Source: an uncultured Collinsella sp. (GTDB taxonomy: Bacteria > Actinomycetota > Coriobacteriia > Coriobacteriales > Coriobacteriaceae). Taken from it: a stretch of 14,511 nucleotides of DNA. Every line of letters starts with the position of its first letter. The stretch's first letter is position 1. The notes beneath the pieces were generated by a model. It did no database searches. It saw only the letters and a program-made list of their open reading frames with translations, and was not told where the DNA came from. The translations under genes and the position numbers were made by a program. This document shows, piece after piece, positions 6,095 to 13,422 of the stretch. The stretch is from contig URNI01000046.1 of NCBI GenBank assembly GCA_900549135.1, forward strand, positions 1 to 14,511. Direction: 5' to 3'.

Positions 6095-7480
6095 GTGGAT
6101 CTCAATAGGCTGATTCTGGGCAAGAGCTACAACTCTACCAAGGTCTTTCGTACCGCTCAGCATGTGGTTCAAGCCATCTTGCTCGGTATTGTCGTTCCAC
6201 TGCTTATCCTGCTGCTCATCTGGGATCTAACCGATAATCCCAATCCCGTTCCGGCCGTTGTCGTCATTGCCGGCTTGGTCATGCTGTGCTTCTTCTTCTC
6301 GTACGTCTTTGTCGTTCCCGACGACCTCACATCGAGCGCAACCGACCGCACGCTCGCCATCGCATCAAAAATATTCGCCTACACGTCGCGCGGCCTTACG
6401 CCCGAAGCTGCTCTGGGCGCCTCTAAGATCATCCTGTCCGAAACTATCGCCTCTGCCATCTGCTTTACCGACGGCAGGCAGGTGTTGGCGAGCTGGGGCG
6501 AGGACTCGGCAAAATGCCCCGCGGGCACCCCGGTGGTACTGCGGACTACGCTCAACGTGATCAACAGCGGTGAGCAAAGCGTGTTCTCGCGCGATGCCTC
6601 GACCGAGACGGGTGGCTACTTTCCGCGCCTGCGCGCCGGTATTGTCGCACCGCTTACCGTGCGCGGGCATTGCGTGGGCACGCTCGAGCTGTATTATCCC
6701 CGTCTGAGCAGCATCGATATGCGCCAGACGGCGCTTGCCTCGGGCTTTGCCGACCTCATTTCCACGCAGCTTGCGAGCTTTGAGCTCGAGCGCCAGGACG
6801 AGCTCACGGCCCGCGTTGAGCTTCGTGCCCTGCAGTCGCAGGTCGACCCGCATTTTCTATTCAATACCATTAGCACGATCGTGTCGCTCGTTCGAACCGA
6901 GCCCGACAAGGCGCGATCGCTGCTGATCGACTTCTCCAACTACTACCGTCAGACGCTTTCTGATTCCGATACCCTCACAACGCTCGAGCACGAGGTGGAA
7001 CAGGGCACTCGCTATATCAATCTTATGCAGGCTCGTTATGGCGACGGCCGTCTGCGCGTCTCGGTCGATATCGACTTTGAGGTGCGCGATTGCATGGTGC
7101 CGCCGTTTATCTTGCAGCCGTTGCTCGAAAACTGCATCAAGCACGCGCAGCGCGAGACCGAGCCGCTTTCTATTCATGTTAGGGCTTTCGAGACCGATGA
7201 CGGTTTGGAGATCATCGTCGAGGACGATGGCATCGGTATGAGCGAAGAGGTCTGCGCGCATCTGTTTGAGCAGCATCGCTTGGAGGAGCCCGAGAGCATT
7301 ACCGCCGACGGCTCCATCAAACGAGGCTGCGGCTTGGCGCTCTTCAACGTGCTTCAGCGCATCCATTTCTTTTACGGAGAAGATTCTGGCATGCGCGTGA
7401 AGTCCCAGGAGGGCGTTGGCACGCAGGTCATCGTCGAGCTGAACGGCGAGCCGCATGAGCCGGCGCCGCTAACGGTGTAG
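6095..7480 (+). CDS. LytS-family sensor histidine kinase (first copy)
   Basis: Predicted 461-residue membrane sensor that should autophosphorylate and pass phosphate to the regulator encoded next. Two hydrophobic helices lie at about 23-44 and 52-74 with almost no outside loop, then a GAF-like domain (about 85-225) with the AGIVAPLTVRG and GTLELYY signature of LytS proteins. The His_kinase domain follows with the phospho-acceptor His253 in VDPHFLFNT (most relatives have NPHFLFNT), and an HATPase domain with LLENCIKH (N-box Asn346), DDGIGM (377-382) and GCGLALFNV (411-419). The usual five-helix LYT sensor is missing. Start: GTG 6095 is preferred because AAGGGG ends at 6088, six bases before; ATG 6089 directly abuts that site. 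It forms an operon with the regulator gene 38 bases downstream. The signal sensed is unknown. Confidence 0.92.
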   Translation: MDLNRLILGKSYNSTKVFRTAQHVVQAILLGIVVPLLILLLIWDLTDNPNPVPAVVVIAGLVMLCFFFSYVFVVPDDLTSSATDRTLAIASKIFAYTSRGLTPEAALGASKIILSETIASAICFTDGRQVLASWGEDSAKCPAGTPVVLRTTLNVINSGEQSVFSRDASTETGGYFPRLRAGIVAPLTVRGHCVGTLELYYPRLSSIDMRQTALASGFADLISTQLASFELERQDELTARVELRALQSQVDPHFLFNTISTIVSLVRTEPDKARSLLIDFSNYYRQTLSDSDTLTTLEHEVEQGTRYINLMQARYGDGRLRVSVDIDFEVRDCMVPPFILQPLLENCIKHAQRETEPLSIHVRAFETDDGLEIIVEDDGIGMSEEVCAHLFEQHRLEEPESITADGSIKRGCGLALFNVLQRIHFFYGEDSGMRVKSQEGVGTQVIVELNGEPHEPAPLTV

Positions 7481-7518
7481 CACGCGGTTGGATTGAGAGA
7501 AAAAGAGGGGAAGCGCAT

Positions 7519-8253
7519 ATGTCCGAAGGCTGGAACATCCTGGTGGTTGATGACGAGCCTCCCATTAGGGCTGAGTTACGCTATCTGTTGGAAAAGGATA
7601 CGCGTGTGGGCCAGATTGCCGAGGCGGGCAATGTCACCGAAGCCGTGGAGTCGATTCTGTCGAACAAGCCCGACGTGTTGTTTTTAGACATTACCATGCC
7701 CGGTCGCTCGGGAATTGAGCTTGCCGAGACGCTGCAGAACCTAAAGACGCCGCCGGTGGTTGTGTTTGTGACGGCGTTTGCCGAATTTGCCGCCGAAGCG
7801 TATAACCTCGATGCGGTCGACTACGTCGTCAAGCCGGTCGAGGACGCACGCCTGTCAAAGGCACTCGACAAGATCGAGGCAGCCTTGGGTGCCCGTCGTG
7901 TTATCCATGCTCCGCGCCAGCCTTTGCGTTTGACGGTGGACCGCGGGGGCAAAAAGGTGTTCATTCCCGCCGCAGACGTCTGCTACTTTGAGGCGCGCGC
8001 CGATTTTTGCAACGCCATCTGCGCCGAGGGAACGTACCTGATCAATGAGTCGATCTCTTCGCTCGAGCGTCGCTTGGACTCCGAGGGCTTTATTCGCGTT
8101 CATCGCAGCTACCTGGTCAATTTGGAAGACGTGCACAATGTTGAGATTGGCTCCACGGGGTTGATGGAGCTCAGGCTCGACCGCGTGAACTCGACGGTAC
8201 CGGTGTCCCGTCGTCGTGCCGCCGAGGTCAAGTCGCACCTGGGGCTTGCGTAG
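7519..8253 (+). CDS. LytTR-family response regulator (first copy)
   Basis: Predicted 244-residue DNA-binding regulator. The receiver domain covers about 5-122 with acidic pocket Asp11/Asp12, phospho-acceptor Asp57 in FLDITMPG, Thr85 and Lys105. A LytTR DNA-binding domain follows at about 136-242, recognisable from LTVDRGGKKVFIP, RVHRSYLVNL and the terminal VPVSRRR. LytTR proteins bind as dimers to direct repeats and usually activate a few nearby genes. The ATG has a GAGGGGA ribosome site (7505-7511) seven bases upstream. Its partner is almost surely the kinase encoded just upstream. A possible target site is the ACCGTTCAT at 5980, and the adjacent permease and amidohydrolase genes are plausible targets, but this is inference. 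Only a weak 5-base pair hairpin (8253-8270) follows, so some read-through into the next gene is possible. Confidence 0.95.
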   Translation: MSEGWNILVVDDEPPIRAELRYLLEKDTRVGQIAEAGNVTEAVESILSNKPDVLFLDITMPGRSGIELAETLQNLKTPPVVVFVTAFAEFAAEAYNLDAVDYVVKPVEDARLSKALDKIEAALGARRVIHAPRQPLRLTVDRGGKKVFIPAADVCYFEARADFCNAICAEGTYLINESISSLERRLDSEGFIRVHRSYLVNLEDVHNVEIGSTGLMELRLDRVNSTVPVSRRRAAEVKSHLGLA

Positions 8254-8286
8254 ACGGTCTGCATGCCGTCGTTTACCATCGCAGGT

Positions 8287-8313
8287 TTGGCATGGGTGCG
8301 CGGTGGGCATAAT
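8287..8313 (+). promoter_or_regulatory. weak candidate promoter of the phospholipase-like gene
   Basis: TTGGCA (8287-8292) and CATAAT (8308-8313) resemble -35 and -10 boxes but the spacer is only 15 bases, shorter than usual. The -10 follows a GGG run, as do the candidate -10 boxes at 9345 and 10744. Confidence 0.25.
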
Positions 8314-8345
8314 GGGTGGCATCGAATGAAATCGAAAGGATCATT

Positions 8346-9290
8346 ATGCCCGCGCTTATCACCCATCATCTGTTTGGCGAGGAAAGCATCGACCGTCTTC
8401 CGCAGGGCGTCATCACGTCCGATGAAGAGCGCATTGCCTTTATCTTGGGCAACCAAGGCCCCGACCCGTTCTTCTTTCACATTCTGACACCGCGTGTTTC
8501 CGACTGCACGCTGCTGGCGCAGGTCATGCATCGGTCGCGCATGTCTCGCCAGTTCGCGTGCCTGCGCGACGGCGTGTCGCATCTGCTGCCGCGCGACGCC
8601 AGCTTGGGTCGCGCCTTTGCGCTGGGCCTGCTGTCTCATTACGTGCTCGACCGCAACGCCCATCCTTTTGTCTATGAGCAGCAGTTTGGCATCGTGGAGT
8701 CCGATTCAGAGCTTGAGGATTCGAGCAGTCAGGTCCATGCTGTGATCGAGAGCGACCTGGATGTACTGATGCTGCAGCTTAAACGCGCCGGCGCTACGGT
8801 CGACGATTACCCGCCGGCGGGCGAGATCGTCACCACCGATCGCATCAATCGCGTGGCCGGCGTGCTGATGAGCTATGTTGCCGGACGCGTGTACGGCATT
8901 GACATTCCGGCGGGGGAGTACGGTGCTGCCGTTGCCAATATGCAGCGACTTTACCGCGCGATTGAGCCGGCCGGCTCCGCAAAGACGCGCGCGATCTCGC
9001 TGGTTGAGGGCTTGGTGCACGACTACTCGCTGCTCGATGGCCTTGCCCATCGCGTGACGACGGAGCTGCCCGAGCGCACCGGCAACCTGGGCCATCTGAC
9101 ATGGAAGAATCCCTTTACCGACGAGGTCTCGAACGAGAGTTTCCCCGAGGTCTTTGATCGCGCGCTGGTCGATTACGAGTGCACGGTCGCACGTTTTATC
9201 GAGACCGGTGACATGGACGCCGTGACCAGTCACGTCAACTACAGCGGTCGCGTGCTCGAAGCCGATGAGGAGTTCGACCGCGAGGAATAG
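8346..9290 (+). CDS. zinc-dependent phospholipase C-like protein
   Basis: Predicted 314-residue protein of the zinc-dependent phospholipase C fold. Likely metal ligands are His7/His8 in ALITHHLFGE, Asp40 in GNQGPDPFFF, His98, Asp102 and His106 in LLSHYVLDRNAHPF, and His131 with Glu135 in HAVIESDLD. This is the ordered set of His/Asp/Glu positions expected in the family. It lacks a signal peptide, unlike the secreted clostridial and bacillary enzymes, so it probably works in the cytoplasm, on lipid or another phosphoester; its real substrate is unknown. ATG 8346 has AAAGGA at 8335-8340, five bases upstream; an earlier in-frame ATG at 8316 has no such site. It sits between a two-component operon and an MFS transporter; the 92- and 101-base gaps suggest its own transcript. 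Very similar cytoplasmic members are common in Coriobacteriia and Clostridia and remain uncharacterised. Confidence 0.8.
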   Translation: MPALITHHLFGEESIDRLPQGVITSDEERIAFILGNQGPDPFFFHILTPRVSDCTLLAQVMHRSRMSRQFACLRDGVSHLLPRDASLGRAFALGLLSHYVLDRNAHPFVYEQQFGIVESDSELEDSSSQVHAVIESDLDVLMLQLKRAGATVDDYPPAGEIVTTDRINRVAGVLMSYVAGRVYGIDIPAGEYGAAVANMQRLYRAIEPAGSAKTRAISLVEGLVHDYSLLDGLAHRVTTELPERTGNLGHLTWKNPFTDEVSNESFPEVFDRALVDYECTVARFIETGDMDAVTSHVNYSGRVLEADEEFDREE

Positions 9291-9344
9291 GGCCCGTGCG
9301 TGCCCCTTTGCCGAATCCTTACCGGCGGTTCTGGACAATTGGGG

Positions 9345-9350
9345 TACGAT
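9345..9350 (+). promoter_or_regulatory. candidate -10 box of the MFS gene
   Basis: TACGAT follows a GGGG run and lies 41 bases before the start codon, a reasonable distance. No convincing -35 box is seen at 16-18 bases upstream, so confidence is low. Confidence 0.28.
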
Positions 9351-9391
9351 GAACTAACTGCATATCGGGCGAATACGAAGGGTCCCTGTCC

Positions 9392-10651
9392 ATGAAATAC
9401 ACCAAGCTCGAGCGTAACTGGGTTATGTATGATGTGGGCAATTCGGCCCTCGTGCTGCTCAATACCTCGGTGGTGCCCATTTACTTTAACGCCATCAATA
9501 CCGGTGCTTCCTCGGCAGACCTGGTGGTCGCTTGGGGCAACGCGCAGACGATTGCCTCGCTGGTCATTGCCATGCTCATGCCCATTCTGGGCGCGCTTGC
9601 CGATTACGCCGGCAACAAGATCAAGTTCTTCTTGGGCTTCTTCCTCACGGGCCTGGTGCTTTGCCTGGCGCAGGCTATCCCAATGTCCGCCATGGCATTT
9701 TTGACCGTGTACGTGCTGTGCACCATCGGCCTTAATTCTTCTATGACGTTCTACGACGCCATGCTGCCCGACATTACCACCGACGAGCGCATGGACGCCG
9801 TGTCCAGCTCGGGCTATGCCTGGGGCTACATCGGTTCCACCGTGCCGTTCGTCATCTGCCTGGCGCTCATCATGGGTGGCCCCGCTCTTGGCGTCCCTAC
9901 CATGCTGGCAACGCGTCTGTCGTTTATCATCACTGGTGCCTGGTGGCTCATCTTTACCCTGCCGCTCATTCGCACCTATAAGCAAAAGTACGGTCGCGAG
10001 CGCGGTCCCGAGGACACTATCGGCCACATCGTGGGCGGTGTGTTCTCCGAGGTCGGACACACCATGCGCGAGATCGCCCACAACAAGACCGTGCTGGTCT
10101 ACATGATCGCGTTCTTCTTCTATATCGACGGTGTGCACACGGTCATTTCCATGGCCACCAGTTACGGATCGGCCTTGGGCATCGATTCGACCCAGTTGGT
10201 CCTGGCGCTGCTCGTTACGCAGTTCGTGGCCTTTCCGTCCGCCATCATCTACGGCAAGCTCGCCGGCCGCGTGGGCACGCTCAACATGATTCTGGTGGCC
10301 GTCGCCGCCTACATGGGCATTGTGCTGTTCGCCGCGTTCTTCCTAAAGACCGCCTTTGAGTTCTGGGTGCTTGCCATTATGGTCGGCCTGTTCCAGGGCG
10401 GCGTGCAGGCGCTTAGCCGTAGCTACTTTGGCCGCATTATCCCCAAGGAAAAGTCCAACGAGTACTACGGCTTCTTTGACATCTTTGGTCGTTATGCAAG
10501 CGTCATGGGCACTTTCCTAGTGTCGGTCGTCACCTCGCTGACCGGCAACCCGTCGCTGGGCGTCCTTTCCATTGGCGTGCTGCTGATCGTTGGCTTTATG
10601 CTGCTGGTCCGCCTGTCCCGCATGACTCGGGCGGCAGAGCATGCCGCATAG
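9392..10651 (+). CDS. MFS transporter, UMF1/Atg22-like family
   Basis: Predicted 419-residue inner-membrane transporter with about 12 helices. Family marks are WVMYDVGNSA at residues 10-19, LGALADYAGNK at about 66-76 (the MFS loop 2-3 motif), LNSSMTFYDAMLPDI at 114-128, FFFYIDGVHTV at 241-251, and GGVQALSRSYFGRIIPKEK at 336-354 followed by GFFDIFGR (360-367). These are typical of the bacterial UMF1 group, related to the fungal vacuolar amino acid exporter Atg22. The substrate of bacterial members is mostly unknown; efflux of amino acids or small metabolites is possible. ATG 9392 has GAAGGG (9377-9382) nine bases upstream. It appears to be a single gene, with a terminator 115 bases after the stop. 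Confidence 0.93.
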   Translation: MKYTKLERNWVMYDVGNSALVLLNTSVVPIYFNAINTGASSADLVVAWGNAQTIASLVIAMLMPILGALADYAGNKIKFFLGFFLTGLVLCLAQAIPMSAMAFLTVYVLCTIGLNSSMTFYDAMLPDITTDERMDAVSSSGYAWGYIGSTVPFVICLALIMGGPALGVPTMLATRLSFIITGAWWLIFTLPLIRTYKQKYGRERGPEDTIGHIVGGVFSEVGHTMREIAHNKTVLVYMIAFFFYIDGVHTVISMATSYGSALGIDSTQLVLALLVTQFVAFPSAIIYGKLAGRVGTLNMILVAVAAYMGIVLFAAFFLKTAFEFWVLAIMVGLFQGGVQALSRSYFGRIIPKEKSNEYYGFFDIFGRYASVMGTFLVSVVTSLTGNPSLGVLSIGVLLIVGFMLLVRLSRMTRAAEHAA

Positions 10652-10707
10652 GAGCGAGCGGCTATTGTGCCTGTCCACGGTACTCTTTTGGGGTTATCCG
10701 CAATAAA

Positions 10708-10749
10708 CATTGCGACTTGCGAGCAATGATTTGCCCAAGTGGGTATGAT
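10708..10749 (+). promoter_or_regulatory. candidate promoter with dyad and 7-base tandem repeat
   Basis: TATGAT at 10744-10749 is a fair -10 box after a GGG run. Upstream, TTGCGA occurs twice with a 7-base period (10710-10715, 10717-10722) and is flanked by the dyad CATTGC 10708-10713 / GCAATG 10723-10728. That places an operator-like site around the -35 region. A good -35 at the right distance is missing. A transcript from here would run straight into the terminator hairpin at 10766. Confidence 0.33.
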
Positions 10750-10765
10750 GGAATCAGCTAGGTCG

Positions 10766-10801
10766 CGGGGCGTCGCCTGTGTTTGGCGGCGTCCCGTTTT
10801 T
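10766..10801 (+). terminator. intrinsic terminator, after the MFS gene or in the glycosyltransferase leader
   Basis: CGGGGCGTCGCC at 10766-10777 pairs with GGCGGCGTCCCG at 10785-10796, 12 pairs with two G-U, with a 7-base loop and TTTTT at 10797-10801. It is only 21 bases before the glycosyltransferase start. The simple reading is the MFS terminator; because a -10-like box lies just upstream, it could also act as a leader terminator (attenuator). Confidence 0.82.
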
Positions 10802-10822
10802 GTGTTGCAGGGAGGGTAAGGC

Positions 10823-12010
10823 ATGAACGCCACAGTCGTGATTCCAACGTATTGGGCGGGCGATGACGCTTGCGCAAACGCCCCTGGCACCTATGACCAT
10901 TCGACGCGACTCAACGCCGACAATCCCGAACTCGACCGCTGTCTGGCCTCGCTTGAGCAGGTACGTGACATCCCGCGCATCATCCTTTTGGTGGTCTGTC
11001 CCGTTTCTGCCACAGCCGATGTGTCGCTGCGCATGCACGAGATTGTCGACGCGCATCCCACGCTCAAGGTCACCGTTGTCACCAACACCCAGGCCTCGCG
11101 CATTGCAGACCGGGTTGCTCAGATCGCGCCCAAGGGTTCGGGCGAGTGCGTGAGCCTGCGAGGCTACGGTGCCATCCGCAACATGGGGCTAGCCTGCGCC
11201 GCTGTGCTGGGGCATGACGCGGTTATCTTCTTGGATGACGATGAGACTGTCATCGACACCGACTTTATGAAGCGCGCGACCTATGCGTTGGGGCAGCAGA
11301 CGCGTCAGGGCTTGCCGATCTTGGTCAAGAGCGGCTATTTCTACGATCGCGACGGCTCGCCGCTGGCTCCCACGGACAAGGCGGGCATCTGCCATCGTTG
11401 GTGGACCAAGCGCATCGAGTTCAACCGTTGGATGAAAAAGGCGCTCTCGGGCACCCGCATCTCGCGCTCCAACTACGTGTGCGGCGGCCTGATGGCCCTG
11501 CACGCCCGCGCCTTTACGCGTGTAGCCTTTGACCCGTTTATCACCCGCGGCGAGGACTTGGATTACCTCTTTAACATGCGCATGTTTGGCTACGACGTGT
11601 GGTTCGATAACGAGTGGACCGTGCGCCATCTGCCTCCGGAGTCCGAAAAGCGCTCACCGCGCTTTATGCAGGATGTATACCGTTGGTACTACGAACGGGC
11701 CAAGTTGACATTCGCCGCGCATCAAAAGGAGCTCATTCCCGTTACGGCGGCATCGCTCATGCCCTACCCGGGCCCGTGGATTTCGCGCGAGCTCGACGAC
11801 CGCGTGCGCAAGACCGCTATGGTCCGCAGCGTGTTTACCCGCGAGCATGAGGGCTACCTGCGCATTTGGCGCCATGGTATCGGCGAGGCAAAGGCCTATG
11901 CGCGCCAAAACGCTGCAAGCTACCTGCGTTTCCAGAGCTTTTGGCCCAAGATCATGGACGGGCTTTGGCGTGACGGACAACTGATCAGTATCCTGGAGGG
12001 GGCCGAATGA
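10823..12010 (+). CDS. family 2 glycosyltransferase
   Basis: Predicted 395-residue GT-A fold glycosyltransferase that would move a sugar from a nucleotide-sugar donor to an unknown acceptor. Visible marks are the N-terminal strand TVVIPTY (4-10), GAIRNMGL at 116-123, the metal- and donor-binding FLDDDE at 136-141, the acceptor-side CGGLMALHARAF (220-231), and the probable catalytic RGEDLDY at 242-248 followed by HLPP (269-272). There is no membrane helix, so it acts in the cytoplasm or at the inner face of the membrane. An insertion at about 12-35 and a long C-terminal extension after 275, rich in Trp, Tyr and Arg, are not explained by the core fold. The ATG has AGGGAGGG (10809-10816) six bases upstream. 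Its TGA overlaps the next ATG (ATGA), so it is translationally coupled to the second sensor kinase. That link suggests its product is tied to the signal or target of that system. Confidence 0.85.
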   Translation: MNATVVIPTYWAGDDACANAPGTYDHSTRLNADNPELDRCLASLEQVRDIPRIILLVVCPVSATADVSLRMHEIVDAHPTLKVTVVTNTQASRIADRVAQIAPKGSGECVSLRGYGAIRNMGLACAAVLGHDAVIFLDDDETVIDTDFMKRATYALGQQTRQGLPILVKSGYFYDRDGSPLAPTDKAGICHRWWTKRIEFNRWMKKALSGTRISRSNYVCGGLMALHARAFTRVAFDPFITRGEDLDYLFNMRMFGYDVWFDNEWTVRHLPPESEKRSPRFMQDVYRWYYERAKLTFAAHQKELIPVTAASLMPYPGPWISRELDDRVRKTAMVRSVFTREHEGYLRIWRHGIGEAKAYARQNAASYLRFQSFWPKIMDGLWRDGQLISILEGAE

Positions 12011-13350
12011 TCGACCGCCGCGCCCAGCGCGATAGTTCAATATCAATCTTTCGCATCATTGCCGTTGCCTGCGCCATTTGCGTGCTGGTGTACTTTATTT
12101 TTGCCTTGGTGACCGGTATCGAGCCGATCGCCACGGTGATTGCCTGCGCGCTGCTGTGCATCTTTCTGTGCATCTTTATCTTTTTGACGCTCAATCCCGA
12201 TTCGGTGCGCTCCCAGTACACCGAGGAGACGCTCTCGGTGGCCTCGGCCATGCTCGAGGACATTAAGGGCGGTCTGACGCAGGAGTCGGCGCGTTTGGTG
12301 TGCCGGCGCATTTTGCCCGAGACGCGCGCCATGACGGTGGCCATCACCGACGAGGGCAACGTGTTGGCCTGCGCGGGCGAGTTTGAGGAAAAACTACTGC
12401 CAGATTCTCCCATCCACACGCTTGCCACACGCTACGTTATCGAACATGGCATCGTGCAGTCGTTCAACCGTATGGTGGATGTCGTGGGCTCGGATGGCTC
12501 GCACAACCAAGTCCCCGCCGGCATTATCGCCCCCATCAAGGTGGGCGATCGTACCGTCGGCACGCTCAAGTTCTACTACAAGACCCCGTGCGCCGTCGAC
12601 CGTACCCAGTACGCGCTTGCCTCGGGCTTTGCCGAGATCTTGTCCACGCAGCTCGCCATCCACGAGCTCGAGGTGCAAAAGGAACTCACAGCGCGCGCCG
12701 AGGTGCGTGCGCTGCAGGCGCAGATTAACCCACACTTCCTGTTCAACACGCTGAACACCATTGCATCGTTTACGCGCACCGACCCGCTGCGGGCCCGCGA
12801 ACTGCTTCGTGAGTTCTCATCGTTCTATCGTGCCACGCTCGACAACTCGGGATCGCTTATTCCGGTCTCGCGCGAGGTTGCACAGACCAAGCGCTACCTT
12901 ACCTTTGAGAAGGCCCGCTTTGGCGAGGACCGCGTGCTTGCGACGTTCGATGTGTCCGAGGACGTGGAAGATACGCTGGTGCCGGCGTTCGTGATCCAGC
13001 CGATTGTCGAGAACGCCGTGCGTCATGGTATGGGCGATGACGACGCCCTGAGGATCGACGTGACCGTTCACCAAGACGGCGAGGATGCAATCTTGATTGC
13101 CGTGGCCGATAATGGCGTGGGCATGGATGAGGGTACCGCCGCCAGACTGTTTGACGAGCGCTCTGCCCGTCCCGACGCCAGCTCTCCCCAGGGTGGCGGC
13201 GCCGGTGTGGCCATGCACAATATTTCGGAGCGCATCCATCGCTTTTATGGGCCGCACTCCTATACGCGTGTCGAATCGGCGCCGGGCAAGGGCACCAAAG
13301 TGCTCCTTCATCTTGATTTGTCAGAGAGCATCTTTGACATTCAAGAGTAA
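12007..13350 (+). CDS. LytS-family sensor histidine kinase (second copy)
   Basis: Predicted 447-residue sensor with the same layout as the kinase at 6095-7480: two helices (about 13-35 and 40-62), a GAF-like domain (about 75-215, AGIIAPIKVGDRTVGTLKFY at 171-190), His_kinase with His243 in INPHFLFNT, and HATPase with IVENAVRH (N-box Asn336), DNGVGM (368-373) and GAGVAMHN (398-405). Both kinases share ASGFA, STQLA, ELTAR and RALQ-QxxxPHFLFNT in the same order and so are paralogues. The five-helix LYT sensor is again absent. The ATG overlaps the glycosyltransferase stop by four bases and has GGAGGGGG (11995-12002) four bases upstream. Its partner is the LytTR regulator encoded 72 bases downstream. 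The signal is unknown; cross-talk with the first system is possible. Confidence 0.93.
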   Translation: MIDRRAQRDSSISIFRIIAVACAICVLVYFIFALVTGIEPIATVIACALLCIFLCIFIFLTLNPDSVRSQYTEETLSVASAMLEDIKGGLTQESARLVCRRILPETRAMTVAITDEGNVLACAGEFEEKLLPDSPIHTLATRYVIEHGIVQSFNRMVDVVGSDGSHNQVPAGIIAPIKVGDRTVGTLKFYYKTPCAVDRTQYALASGFAEILSTQLAIHELEVQKELTARAEVRALQAQINPHFLFNTLNTIASFTRTDPLRARELLREFSSFYRATLDNSGSLIPVSREVAQTKRYLTFEKARFGEDRVLATFDVSEDVEDTLVPAFVIQPIVENAVRHGMGDDDALRIDVTVHQDGEDAILIAVADNGVGMDEGTAARLFDERSARPDASSPQGGGAGVAMHNISERIHRFYGPHSYTRVESAPGKGTKVLLHLDLSESIFDIQE

Positions 13351-13359
13351 AATAAAAGG

Positions 13360-13397
13360 CTACGGGCTCAACGTCATGCGACGGATGCCCGGCGTAG
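13360..13397 (+). other. hairpin in the kinase-regulator gap
   Basis: CTACG 13360-13364 pairs with CGTAG 13393-13397, GGC 13365-13367 with GCC 13387-13389 across a 3-base bulge, and CGTC 13372-13375 with GACG 13380-13383 inside. It lies ten bases before the ribosome site of the regulator, so it could affect regulator translation or mRNA processing. The gap is 72 bases here but 38 in the other kinase-regulator pair. Confidence 0.4.
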
Positions 13398-13422
13398 TTA
13401 GTTGACGAAAGGTTTTATCCCT

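Noticed and set aside
3362..6123. Very long open frames on the minus strand (441 codons at 3362-4687 and 490 codons at 4651-6123), and a similar one at 550-1545
   Set aside because: They lie antisense to clear permease, amidohydrolase and carbamate kinase genes. The strong bias for C or G at third codon positions removes stop codons from one antisense frame. Their Asp/Val/Gly/Leu-rich translations match no family.
8253..8275. Terminator after the first regulator
   Set aside because: The only hairpin (GACGG 8253-8257 with CCGTC 8266-8270) has five pairs and is followed by GTTTA, too weak to call.
7855..8663. Antisense open frames across the regulator and phospholipase-like genes
   Set aside because: Same third-position bias artefact; no ribosome sites and no domain match.
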